64,000 nt of DNA. It comes from Parasphaerochaeta coccoides DSM 17374 (lineage in GTDB: Bacteria > Spirochaetota > Spirochaetia > Sphaerochaetales > Sphaerochaetaceae). Below the pieces are notes generated by a model. That model made no database searches. It was given only the letters and a program-made list of their open reading frames with translations, and was not told the origin of the DNA. Both the position numbers and the translations under genes were made by a program. The stretch lies in the NCBI RefSeq assembly GCF_000208385.1, contig NC_015436.1, forward strand, positions 1,922,001 to 1,986,000, given 5' to 3'. Positions within the stretch are counted from its first letter, which is position 1. Every line of letters starts with the position of its first letter. Positions 26,495-34,742 of the stretch are shown here, one piece after another.

Positions 26495-27589
26495 TCAGTC
26501 GTAGATCAGACCCTTGATGTCATCATTGTCCATGTTCGCGGCGTTGTAGAACTTGGCGCCGGTATCCACATCAGCGACTGGCTCGCCCTTGAATGCCTTG
26601 TAAGCAAGCTCGACGGCCTTGTATCCAATGGAATACGGATCCTGCGTGATGGAACCAAGGAAGTATCCCTCACGGACAGCGTTCTTCTGGGCTGCGCCAG
26701 CGTCAAACCCGACGACTACCAGTCCCTTGTAGGTGTTGGCGAGAGCGATACCGTCATTGGTGGCGGTAAGCAGACCCTTCACCGTTGCTTCGTTGGAGCA
26801 GAAAATACCGACGATATTGTCGCTCTTTATCCTGTTCAGGGCAGCCTGAGCCGTATTCGCCGCGTCAGTCAGGGCAGCAGAAGCGGGAACCATCATTTCA
26901 ATGAAGACCTTGCGTCCACCTGTGGGGCTGTCGGTAGCAATGTAGGCAGGGTTGCCGACGACCGCTATGTCAGCCTTGGTGAGGGAAGTCTGCCCATCGA
27001 TCAGATTGACCATGGCATCACGGAAGCCGCGTCCTCTGCTCAGCAGGGATTCGCCGGATGCATCCTGGTTCAGGACGACGATACGGACAGGAGCGGCGAC
27101 CGTAGCCTTCTCAATGAGTGGCTTGATGACTTCAAACAACTTCTCCGCGCCGAGACCTGCGGCATTGTAGTTGTTCGTCGAGGCATTCGCCCAGATGGAA
27201 CCAGCGGGAGCTTCAGGCACGCCTGAGTCAAAACCAATCACAGGAATCTTCTTGCTCATGGCTTCATTGAGCTGGTCAAGGACACTGCCAGTGTTCAGCG
27301 CGGCAAGGGCAATAGCATTAGGATTCTTTGCCAATGCACTGTTGAGCATCTCGACCTGACGCTGTACGTCACTTTCCGAAGGAGGCCCTTCAAAAGTGAT
27401 GTCAACGCCGAAATCAGTCGCCGCAGCCGCGGAACCCTTCTTTACCTGCTGCCAGAAATCATGCTGTTCGCCCTTGGATACAACGGCGATGTACGGTTTC
27501 TTGCTGGCGCTGTCCTTTGACCCTTGGGCAAACAACGGCAATGACATCGCCATGACGAAAATCAAAAGTACAGTAAGCACTTTCTTCAT
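26495..27589 (-). CDS. Periplasmic sugar-binding protein, candidate fucose-type uptake
   Basis: 364 residues. Signal peptide ending near LPLFA, then QGSKDSASKK; no lipobox. The fold is that of ribose-type binding proteins: YIAVVSKGEQHDFWQQVKKG, NPNAIALAALNTGSVLDQL, KKIPVIGFDSGVP, IVGIFCSNEATVKGLL, VVVGFDAGAAQKNAVREGY and GSITQDPYSIGYKAVEL. Longer than most of the family (about 310) because of inserted loops around residues 180-215. It is the third gene of an operon with ATPase and permease, whose promoter has the same palindromic operator as fucI. I therefore infer L-fucose or a fucosylated/related sugar as ligand. TAAGGAGGG precedes the start. Confidence 0.93.
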   Translation of the reverse strand: MKKVLTVLLIFVMAMSLPLFAQGSKDSASKKPYIAVVSKGEQHDFWQQVKKGSAAAATDFGVDITFEGPPSESDVQRQVEMLNSALAKNPNAIALAALNTGSVLDQLNEAMSKKIPVIGFDSGVPEAPAGSIWANASTNNYNAAGLGAEKLFEVIKPLIEKATVAAPVRIVVLNQDASGESLLSRGRGFRDAMVNLIDGQTSLTKADIAVVGNPAYIATDSPTGGRKVFIEMMVPASAALTDAANTAQAALNRIKSDNIVGIFCSNEATVKGLLTATNDGIALANTYKGLVVVGFDAGAAQKNAVREGYFLGSITQDPYSIGYKAVELAYKAFKGEPVADVDTGAKFYNAANMDNDDIKGLIYD

Positions 27590-27652
27590 AAAACCCTCCT
27601 TAATTATCCCGGACGCATACCGCTTCCGGTTCCTTTTTCATTGTACCTGCGT

Positions 27653-28885
27653 TCAAGAACTTTCTTTCACTGTCTTCAGAAACTCCTTTTCCTCCTCCGC
27701 CTGACGGAGTTTCGCCTCTTTTTCTTCCTTCACAAGCTGTGCATATGTTTTCTTCATTTCCGCCTTGAGATGGACAATTTCCTCTTGGATTCGCCCGGCA
27801 TCGCCCGTTTCCCCGGAAAGACTTTCCTTCAACAAGGCAATCTTCCCTTTCATCTCCTCCCTGTACCGGCCCGCGGGAGTCAGTATCTTGATTTCAGACG
27901 CTTTCTTGTTGCGGTAAATATCCAAGAGAACCGCGCCGACAACGACAATGCCGGTGAACAGTGTCTGGTAATGCGCCTGAAGATCCATGGACGGAAGACC
28001 GACACGGAGTATGCTCATGATGAACACGCCAATCATCGTACCCAGTATGGTTCCTGAACCGCCTGACATGGACGTACCGCCTATGACCGTACCGGCTATG
28101 GCGTACAGCTCGAATCCTGAACCTTGGGCAGGCATGACCGTGGTATACACGGCGGCAAAGGCTATGCCGCCAATACCTGCCATGAGTCCGCTGACCACAT
28201 AGGCCATCATTTCCCATTTCTTCACGTCAATGCCGCTCAGACGGGCGGCTTCTTTGTTAGAGCCGATGGCAAAGATATACCGTCCCATCTTTGTCTTGGT
28301 CAGGACGACATAGGCGAGAAACGCCACGAAGAACAGAACCAAAGCTCCGGTGGGGAACGACACGTTGTCCGGGGACATGTACTTGAACAAATCCTTGAAC
28401 CAACTGTCTGCCGCGCCACGGGGCGGGAACGTCGCGCTACGGACGTTGGAAACAATGGAACCGACTCCCAAGGAAATCATCTGGGTTCCCAAAGTGGCTA
28501 TGAACGGCGGCAGGTTCAGACGGGAAATCAAGAGTCCATTGAGGATTCCGAAAATCAAGCCGACAAAGATGATCAGCAACAGGGATGCCCACATCGGCCA
28601 CCCCCATGTCTTGAACGCCGTGCCGCCGGTGATGGCAGCGCACATCAGCACCGTGCCGCATGACAGGTCAATGCCTCCGGTGATGATGACGTAGGTGACG
28701 CCGATGGCTATGAAGCCGATATAATATGAAGAATCGAGGATATTGAGCAATGTGGTATAGGTCAGGAAGTTCCGGCCAACGAAAGCAAAGAATACATAGA
28801 TGATTACCAAGGCAAGCGGAGCCAGCAACTTCTGTCTGTCAATACCCCTTGCCTTGGTCAGGCTTTTCTTTCCAACGGTATTCAT
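27653..28885 (-). CDS. Sugar ABC permease with C-terminal coiled-coil extension
   Basis: 410 residues; the family is normally about 320-350. Residues 1-330 are a standard RbsC-type permease: GGIDLSCGTVLMCAAITGGT, PPFIATLGTQMISLGVG, FAIGSNKEAARLSGIDVKKW, GGTSMSGGSGTILGTMIGVF. Residues about 335-410 form an extra charged tail with heptad-like pattern (EEMKGKIALLKESLSGE, HLKAEMKKTYAQLVKEEKEA, RQAEEEKEFLKTVKE), which should be a cytoplasmic coiled coil. The tail is in frame and lies before a normal stop, so it is part of the protein. It may contact the ATPase or another partner. Between the ATPase and binding-protein genes of the LacI-controlled operon. Confidence 0.93.
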   Translation of the reverse strand: MNTVGKKSLTKARGIDRQKLLAPLALVIIYVFFAFVGRNFLTYTTLLNILDSSYYIGFIAIGVTYVIITGGIDLSCGTVLMCAAITGGTAFKTWGWPMWASLLLIIFVGLIFGILNGLLISRLNLPPFIATLGTQMISLGVGSIVSNVRSATFPPRGAADSWFKDLFKYMSPDNVSFPTGALVLFFVAFLAYVVLTKTKMGRYIFAIGSNKEAARLSGIDVKKWEMMAYVVSGLMAGIGGIAFAAVYTTVMPAQGSGFELYAIAGTVIGGTSMSGGSGTILGTMIGVFIMSILRVGLPSMDLQAHYQTLFTGIVVVGAVLLDIYRNKKASEIKILTPAGRYREEMKGKIALLKESLSGETGDAGRIQEEIVHLKAEMKKTYAQLVKEEKEAKLRQAEEEKEFLKTVKESS

Positions 28886-28965
28886 ATTCCTTCTTTCCTC
28901 CCCATGCGGCGCGGGACATGCCCGTCGTCCTCGCCTCCCGGCATTGCCGGAGGGCGGCAGTCTTC

Positions 28966-30465
28966 TCAGGTTCCCCAGCCTCTTGTAGCAAGCTCCATGA
29001 TCTTTTCCTGCGTTGCCTCGGCGATATCCAAGATACCGGTGATGCGGCCTTCACACATCACCGCTACACGGTCGCTCATACGCAGGATTTCCGGCAGTTC
29101 GGAACTAACCATGATGATTGCCTTGCCCTGTCCGGCCAATTCATTCATCAAGGCGTATATCTCGCTTTTTGCTCCGACATCAATGCCGCGGGTCGGCTCG
29201 TCGAAGATAAGGATGGAACTGTTCTTCAACAGCCATTTCGCAATGACGACCTTCTGTTGGTTGCCTCCGGACAGATTCTTGGCCAACTGATCCAACGTCG
29301 GAGTCTTGACCTGAAGCCGCTGTACATATTCACCGGTCATGCCTTCCAGACGCTTCATGTCCAGCAGGAAACGAGGGTTGAGCATTTCATAGGAAGCCAT
29401 CAGCGTGTTGTGGGAGACGGAAAGCCCCAAGGCCAGTCCGTACCGCTTCCTGTCTTCAGAAAGATAGCCTATTCCAACTCTTACGGCATCAATCGGACTG
29501 GAGATATGTACTTTCCGGCCATTTATCTTAATGACCCCTTCGGCGGGGTCTGCGCCGTAGAGGGCACGCATTGTCTCTGTGCGGCCTGCTCCCATAAGAC
29601 CGGAGAAGCCCAGTATCTCGCCTTTCCTCAAAGTGAAACTCACGTCATCCACCATGCGGCCAGCCTTCAGTCCACTGACATCCAGCACCACCGGAGCGTC
29701 ATGGGCAACCGTGCTGTGCGTCTTGGGTTCCTCGTAGATGACCCGGCCTACCATCATGTCAATCATTTCTTTCTTTGTCAGCGCGGCGGTGTCCCGCGTG
29801 CCGATGCATTCGCCGTCGCGCAGGACGGTGACCCTATGGGAAATCATGCCTATCTCATCAAGACGATGACTAATATAAATCATGCCTACGCCTCTGTCGG
29901 AAAGGGAGCGCATGATGGCGAACAAGTCTTCAATCTCTTTTTCAGTGAGGGACGCGGTCGGTTCGTCAAGGATAAGGATGCGGAGATTGTACGACACGGC
30001 CTTGGCTATCTCCACCATCTGCTGCTTGCCGACGGTCAGGTCGGCAAGACGGGCTGCCGGATCAATGTCCATATTAAGCTGGCTGAGGAGCTTTTCCGCA
30101 CGCTCGTTCTGGGCTTTCTCATCAAGGAACCAAGAATTTCTCATGGATTCCCTGCCTATGAAGATATTCTGGGCAACGGTCAGATCCTCCATCATGTTAA
30201 GCTCCTGATGGACAATGGCAATGCCTGCGTCCAGAGCCTGACGGGGACTGGCGGGATTGAAAAGATGCCCCATGTACCATATCTCCCCAGAGTCTTTGGG
30301 AAATATTCCGGTCAAGGCTTTCATCAAGGTGGATTTTCCGGCGCCGTTCTCTCCAACCAGGGCGTGAATTTCGCCCGCGCGAAGCTCAAAATCCACTCCT
30401 TTCAAGGCGTGGACGCCAGAAAAGCGTTTGTCAATTTTCTTCATGGAAAGAACAATCTCACCCAT
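28966..30465 (-). CDS. Sugar ABC transporter ATP-binding protein (RbsA type)
   Basis: 499 residues from ATG 30465, preceded by AAGGGAGG; the frame runs back to 30507. Both nucleotide domains are standard: GENGAGKST, LILDEPTASLTE, YISHRLDEI in the first half; SGLMGAGRTE, NLSGGNQQKVVIAKWLL and FDEPTRGIDVG in the second. Its catalytic residues are intact, unlike the homologue at 2523-4004. It energises uptake with the permease and binding protein encoded downstream; 80 bp separate it from the permease. The promoter region carries a perfect LacI-type palindrome. Confidence 0.95.
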   Translation of the reverse strand: MGEIVLSMKKIDKRFSGVHALKGVDFELRAGEIHALVGENGAGKSTLMKALTGIFPKDSGEIWYMGHLFNPASPRQALDAGIAIVHQELNMMEDLTVAQNIFIGRESMRNSWFLDEKAQNERAEKLLSQLNMDIDPAARLADLTVGKQQMVEIAKAVSYNLRILILDEPTASLTEKEIEDLFAIMRSLSDRGVGMIYISHRLDEIGMISHRVTVLRDGECIGTRDTAALTKKEMIDMMVGRVIYEEPKTHSTVAHDAPVVLDVSGLKAGRMVDDVSFTLRKGEILGFSGLMGAGRTETMRALYGADPAEGVIKINGRKVHISSPIDAVRVGIGYLSEDRKRYGLALGLSVSHNTLMASYEMLNPRFLLDMKRLEGMTGEYVQRLQVKTPTLDQLAKNLSGGNQQKVVIAKWLLKNSSILIFDEPTRGIDVGAKSEIYALMNELAGQGKAIIMVSSELPEILRMSDRVAVMCEGRITGILDIAEATQEKIMELATRGWGT

Positions 30466-30522
30466 GACCGCCTCCCTTTGAAAGAAGTATCCCAGCAGCT
30501 TGGGCATTTGTCAATAAAAAAA

Positions 30523-30536
30523 TGTAAACGTTTACA
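30523..30536. promoter_or_regulatory. Perfect LacI-family operator before the second ABC operon
   Basis: TGTAAACGTTTACA, a 14-bp perfect palindrome with the central CG of LacI/GalR sites, 57 bp before the ATPase start. It differs from the fucI operator (52825-52838) at one position only. Most likely bound by the LacI protein encoded at 51134-52258. Confidence 0.8.
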
Positions 30537-30600
30537 AAAACATAGAAGAAAGAAGTCATCTCCCTGTCTTCCCGAAACTTAGGTCATAGACACCGGGGTC

Positions 30601-32043
30601 TTACAGCTTGCCATACGTCTTCATGTCCTGGGTTTCCCTCAGCAACATGCGTCCCTCATCCCATGAGGAAATCTCCCCGACGGCCTTCATCTGAACCAAG
30701 ATGTTTCCAAGGGCGGTGGCTTCGACAGGACCGGCATGGACAGTGATGCCCGTAGTTTCAGCCGTCCAGTTGTCCAAAATGAGGTTTTTGCTCCCTCCCC
30801 CTATGATATAGAGACTGGAGAATTTCACCCCCGCCATTTTCTCAAGGCTGGTGATGGACTTTGCGTAGACATCCGCCAGACCGCGATAGATTGCCACCAT
30901 GTACTCCCCCTTGCCGGAAGGCACGGGCTGGTCGTTTTCACGACACCATGAGGCAATGCGATCCACCATGAGGGAATCATGGGTGTTGGGTTTAAGGAAA
31001 CGGGAATCGTCGGGATCTATGGCTCCTGAATAACCGGCCACGGCCGCTTCCGTCTGCTCATCAAGTTCCTTCCATGAGATGTCCTGTCCCTGGGAACGCC
31101 AGTACCTGACGCATTCTTGCTGAATCCACATGCCCATGATGTTTTTCAAGAGTCGGATATTGCCGTCGGCGGCCACCTCATTGGTGAAACCGTCAGCCAT
31201 GACGTGGGGATTGATCAAGGGTTCAGCACGTTCAATGCCAAGCAACGACCATGTCCCGCTGGAAATGTACGCATACGTCTCCCCTTTTTCCGCAGGTACG
31301 GCAGCGACCGCGCTTGCCGTATCATGGCAGGCCGTAGCTATCACCACTGTGGATGGGGAAGCTCCCAGCTCATGGCGCAGTGCTTCGGTAAGAGGACCAA
31401 GGACGGTTCCGCTGTCGGTCAGGGGACAGAATAGGGAACGCTCAAGGCCAACATGGTCAATGACATCCCATGCCCAGTCACGTGCGCGGGGGTCATAGAG
31501 TTGCGTGGTCGAAGCATGACTTCTTTCATTACTCTTGATGCCGGTCAGCCAGAAGGCCAGAAGGTCGGGGATGGACAGATAGCAACGTGCCGCTTTCATG
31601 ACATCAGGCCGGTATTTCTTCATGGCGGCAAGTTGATAGAGAGTATTGAACGGCTGGAAGGCAAGTCCTGTACGGCTGAACAAGGCGTCACGTCCTCCGG
31701 GGAAGGAAGCACAGATTTCCGCGCTCATGCCGTCGGTTCTGCTGTCCCGGTAATGATACGGAAGGCCAATCAGTGAATCATGCGAGTCGAGAAGGCCGTA
31801 ATCCACACCCCATGTATCTATGCCGATTGATATGATGCGCTCACCATAGCGTGTGAAAGCCTCTTTCAATCCCTTCTTGACTTCGGAGAATATTGCCATG
31901 ATATTCCAATGGAACTCTCCAAGCATGGTATCATTGGCAGTCTCAAACCGGTTCATCACCTCGAACTCAGCCAAGTTTCCTACGATGACACGTCCGTTGG
32001 ATGCTCCCAGATCCACGGCAACATACAGCTTCCTACCTTTCAT
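30601..32043 (-). CDS. rhaB: Rhamnulokinase
   Basis: 480 residues, family length. FGGY kinase with N-terminal phosphate loop VAVDLGASNGRV and the rhamnulokinase hallmark GIDTWGVDYGLLD. The second domain has ACHDTASAVAAVP, ISSGTWSLLGIE, NIMGMWIQQECVRYW and the adenosine site IIGGGSKN. It phosphorylates L-rhamnulose at C1 in the cytoplasm. It is separated from the rhamnose uptake/isomerase genes by the dehydrogenase-complex operon, and a terminator lies between that operon and this gene, so it is probably transcribed on its own from the 70 bp upstream. It may also phosphorylate L-fuculose, since no fuculokinase is seen here (inference). Confidence 0.95.
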   Translation of the reverse strand: MKGRKLYVAVDLGASNGRVIVGNLAEFEVMNRFETANDTMLGEFHWNIMAIFSEVKKGLKEAFTRYGERIISIGIDTWGVDYGLLDSHDSLIGLPYHYRDSRTDGMSAEICASFPGGRDALFSRTGLAFQPFNTLYQLAAMKKYRPDVMKAARCYLSIPDLLAFWLTGIKSNERSHASTTQLYDPRARDWAWDVIDHVGLERSLFCPLTDSGTVLGPLTEALRHELGASPSTVVIATACHDTASAVAAVPAEKGETYAYISSGTWSLLGIERAEPLINPHVMADGFTNEVAADGNIRLLKNIMGMWIQQECVRYWRSQGQDISWKELDEQTEAAVAGYSGAIDPDDSRFLKPNTHDSLMVDRIASWCRENDQPVPSGKGEYMVAIYRGLADVYAKSITSLEKMAGVKFSSLYIIGGGSKNLILDNWTAETTGITVHAGPVEATALGNILVQMKAVGEISSWDEGRMLLRETQDMKTYGKL

Positions 32044-32114
32044 GGCATACCTCTCTTTTCATCCGGCGTCTCCCGCTGTCCTCTCCGTCCAGTGTACAGT
32101 GAATTGGTTCAAGG

Positions 32115-32155
32115 AAAAAGAAAAACCGCGACGTCCCCTGCCGGAGATGCCGCGG
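32115..32155 (-). terminator. Terminator between the dehydrogenase operon and rhaB
   Basis: On the minus strand CCGCGGC and GTCGCGG (32126-32155, one G-U pair) close over an inner CTCC/GGGG stem, followed by TTTTTCTTTTT (32115-32125). It lies 14 bp past the zinc dehydrogenase stop. Confidence 0.88.
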
Positions 32156-32169
32156 ACAAGCACACAAGG

Positions 32170-33435
32170 TCAGTAGCGGGGACTGTTGGCCAGAAGGTAT
32201 TTCTCCGCTTCAGGGGACCACAGGCCATTGTTCTTCGTGACCAGCTCGTGCAATTTCTTGAAAAGGGGATCCGTCCCGGCACGTGCGCCGAACTCATCAA
32301 TGGCGACCAGAGGGAGTTTGATGTCCACGTAGATGAGCTTCTTGCCTCCCGGAATGTTCGGCAGGTCAATGACAGCCTGTGGGACGGCATCCATACCGCC
32401 GATGTGGGTAATCATTGATACTGGGTTAATCTTTCCCTGCTCCATCAAAGCCAAGGAATCCCTCATGTCCTCGGTATTGCCGCCGCTGGTTCCCACAAGG
32501 TGATGGGCAGCATAGTGGACATTGTAGAAGTTGAGTGCCGCGCTGAAATCAGTCTTGTTCGGTCCTGCGAAGAAATTCAGGCAACCGTCCTTGGCAAGGA
32601 TGGCATCAGCCTGCTCTACCAGGGCACGCACCGGAGCCATGACCAGCACATCATCATAGCCTATGCCATCAGTCACATCCATCAGGGCGGCCGTGGCATC
32701 GGGCACATCCTTGGTGTTGAGATAGACCAGCTTCACTCCGTGCTTCTTGGCATCCTGTACGGTATAGAGGGACTCCGCTCTTTTCAGGCGGGCATCGTCA
32801 ATGTCGGTCACAACAACCAGGCCGGGACGGCGGACATCATTATGGATGGCGTAATCAATGGCACCGAGACCCATGGGACCCACGCCTGCCAGAATAGCAA
32901 GGTTGCCGCCTTCGACAATCCCCATATCATGGACATAGCTGCCGCCTGTCGTATGGTACATTGCCTTGTAGGTTCCTATGATGCAGGATACCGGCTCTGA
33001 AAGCGAACCGAGATAGAAGGCGTCGCCACGATACGGCAGCAGGCAGTCCATCTCCATCACCTCGGAAGGGATGACTATGTACTGGGAGTTCCCCCCAATC
33101 CAGCGATAGGAATATCCGGGAGCGTCCAGAGAGCCTTTGTAGTTAAGGGCGGGCTGAATTGAGAAACGGTCGCCAGCGCTGAACTTGTCCTGCCAGAGCT
33201 TGCCCACTTCGACGATTTCCCCGCAGAACTCATGTCCCAGGATAATCGGGTTCTTGGCAACGTCATCAGGTACGCGCTTGTGCGCGGCTCCTTGTTCCGC
33301 CGCCTTATGGTCGGACATGCAGATGCTGTTGGTCACGACCTTCGCCAAGATTTCATTATCTTTGATAGGAGGCAGCTCGAACTCCTCAATCCTCAAGTCA
33401 TTGACTCCATGGAGCCGCACAGCACGTGTCTTCAT
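32170..33435 (-). CDS. Zinc-binding sugar(-phosphate) dehydrogenase, YggP/SorE-like
   Basis: 421 residues from ATG 33435 (AAGGAG eight bases ahead; another ATG at 33441). It strongly resembles E. coli YggP and L-sorbose-1-phosphate reductase: NSICMSDHKAAEQGAAHKRV, NPIILGHEFCGEIVEVG, YRWIGGNSQYIVIPSEVM, LSEPVSCIIGTYKAMYHTT, and VGTSGG...MITHIGGMDAVP, LPNIPGGKKLIY. NAD(P)-binding LAGVGPMGLGAIDYAI. The His/Glu of GHEF would bind zinc. It should oxidise or reduce a hydroxyl of a ketose phosphate or polyol phosphate. Last gene of the operon that also encodes an SDR dehydrogenase and a 2-oxoacid-dehydrogenase-type complex. Confidence 0.9.
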   Translation of the reverse strand: MKTRAVRLHGVNDLRIEEFELPPIKDNEILAKVVTNSICMSDHKAAEQGAAHKRVPDDVAKNPIILGHEFCGEIVEVGKLWQDKFSAGDRFSIQPALNYKGSLDAPGYSYRWIGGNSQYIVIPSEVMEMDCLLPYRGDAFYLGSLSEPVSCIIGTYKAMYHTTGGSYVHDMGIVEGGNLAILAGVGPMGLGAIDYAIHNDVRRPGLVVVTDIDDARLKRAESLYTVQDAKKHGVKLVYLNTKDVPDATAALMDVTDGIGYDDVLVMAPVRALVEQADAILAKDGCLNFFAGPNKTDFSAALNFYNVHYAAHHLVGTSGGNTEDMRDSLALMEQGKINPVSMITHIGGMDAVPQAVIDLPNIPGGKKLIYVDIKLPLVAIDEFGARAGTDPLFKKLHELVTKNNGLWSPEAEKYLLANSPRY

Positions 33436-33460
33436 ATGCATTTCTCCTTATTGGGCATTC

Positions 33461-34660
33461 CTAATTGAGCATTACTTGCCCGCCGGTGACTGGCACAGCC
33501 TGCCCCGTTTCATATTTCTGTTCGACGATGTAGGCAATCGCCTTCATCACATCATCCGTCCTGCATCCCCGGCCAAGAGGAACTTTCGTCTCATACGACC
33601 GGCGTACATCGTCCACCGTCTTGGCTCCGGGAACTTTCCCTGTCCTCAGATACTGCACGAACAGACCTTTTTCAGGATCACTCCATAGCGGTCCGTCAAG
33701 GAAGTTCCCAGGACAGACTGCGTTGACCTTGATATTATCAGCCGCCAGTTCAAGAGCAAAACTCTGTACCAATCCAATCGTCCCGAACTTTGCTCCGGCG
33801 TAAGCACCGTTCTTGTTTGAGCCTTCCAGCCCTGACTTGCTGCTTATGGCGATGATATCGGTATAATAGGCGCATGATGGCAGGTTCTGCCATGCAAGAA
33901 CGCGGGAAGCGTGCTTGGAACACAGGAAGAAACCAGCGTAGTCAATATTCGTGACAAACGTGAAATCACGGAAGGCCATTGTCTTCACGCTTCCCGCCCG
34001 CAGGACGCCGGCATTGCTGATGAAGACATCCAGTCCGCCCGTACGGGCAAGGACTTCGTGCATCATGGCTTCAACGGAATCCTCGTCGCTGACATTCACG
34101 GGCAGAGCTGCGCTCACCGTCCTGCCTGCGGCGGCGTTGAGGGAATCAGATAGTGCCTGCGCTCCGGCAAGGTTCAGGTCGGCTATGTAGACGAAAGCTC
34201 CAAGCTCCACCAGGCCGCGAACCATGCCCTCGCCAAAGCCTTGCGCTCCGCCTGTGACCAGGCCTATCTTGCCTCTGACCACATCTGCCCGCTGTACGGA
34301 CGAAAGGTGTCCGACACGACTGCTCACCGGAGAAGATGCGTCCGCCGCTTCATCATATCCTGAACCAAGGGAATAAAACCCTGTGCCAGAAACCTCCACA
34401 ATCTTGGGATATGTCCCTGATGTGGAAACATAGGCATCATAGGCAGTCTTCCATGCTTTCACCGTAGCTTCCGCGTCATCCTGCGTGACAGGAGGCAATA
34501 CCAGGTCAGTCTTGCCTTCATGCTTTCCCTGCTTTTCCTGGGTTCTTTGCTTTTCCTGGTTTTCCAAGGAATGAACGAACAGCCCCTTTTCCCCGTCAAA
34601 GGTCAGTCCCCTTATCAGGGCCGGAGAGACAAAACATCCTTCTGCTTCAAAATTACTCAT
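33461..34660 (-). CDS. SDR dehydrogenase with remnant aldolase linker at the N-terminus
   Basis: 399 residues from ATG 34660 (AAGGAGACCGC directly ahead); the frame extends to 34819 without meaning. Residues about 125-399 are an SDR: GLVTGGAQGFGEGMVRGL, ISNAGV, catalytic YAGAKFG with the Ser in ISSKSG, and the end KVPLGRGCRTDDVMKAIAYI, TGQAVPVTGGQVML, as in sorbitol-6-phosphate 2-dehydrogenase. Residues about 45-95 (AYDAYVSTSGTYPKIVEVSG, TGFYSLGSGYDEA) correspond to the linker that joins aldolase and SDR in bifunctional rhamnulose-phosphate aldolase/dehydrogenases, and match residues about 310-340 of the separate RhaD here. It probably oxidises a sugar or polyol phosphate with NAD. Confidence 0.88.
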   Translation of the reverse strand: MSNFEAEGCFVSPALIRGLTFDGEKGLFVHSLENQEKQRTQEKQGKHEGKTDLVLPPVTQDDAEATVKAWKTAYDAYVSTSGTYPKIVEVSGTGFYSLGSGYDEAADASSPVSSRVGHLSSVQRADVVRGKIGLVTGGAQGFGEGMVRGLVELGAFVYIADLNLAGAQALSDSLNAAAGRTVSAALPVNVSDEDSVEAMMHEVLARTGGLDVFISNAGVLRAGSVKTMAFRDFTFVTNIDYAGFFLCSKHASRVLAWQNLPSCAYYTDIIAISSKSGLEGSNKNGAYAGAKFGTIGLVQSFALELAADNIKVNAVCPGNFLDGPLWSDPEKGLFVQYLRTGKVPGAKTVDDVRRSYETKVPLGRGCRTDDVMKAIAYIVEQKYETGQAVPVTGGQVMLN

Positions 34661-34742
34661 GCGGTCTCCTTGCGCCATGGCGCACATCCTGTTTTTATCT
34701 TGGTATCCTTGCCCTGATGTCCTTTCCTTCCCATCATTTTCA

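Noticed and set aside
28849-30582. 577-codon open frame opposite the second sugar ATPase gene
   Set aside because: No domain recognised; the ATPase on the other strand has every expected motif.
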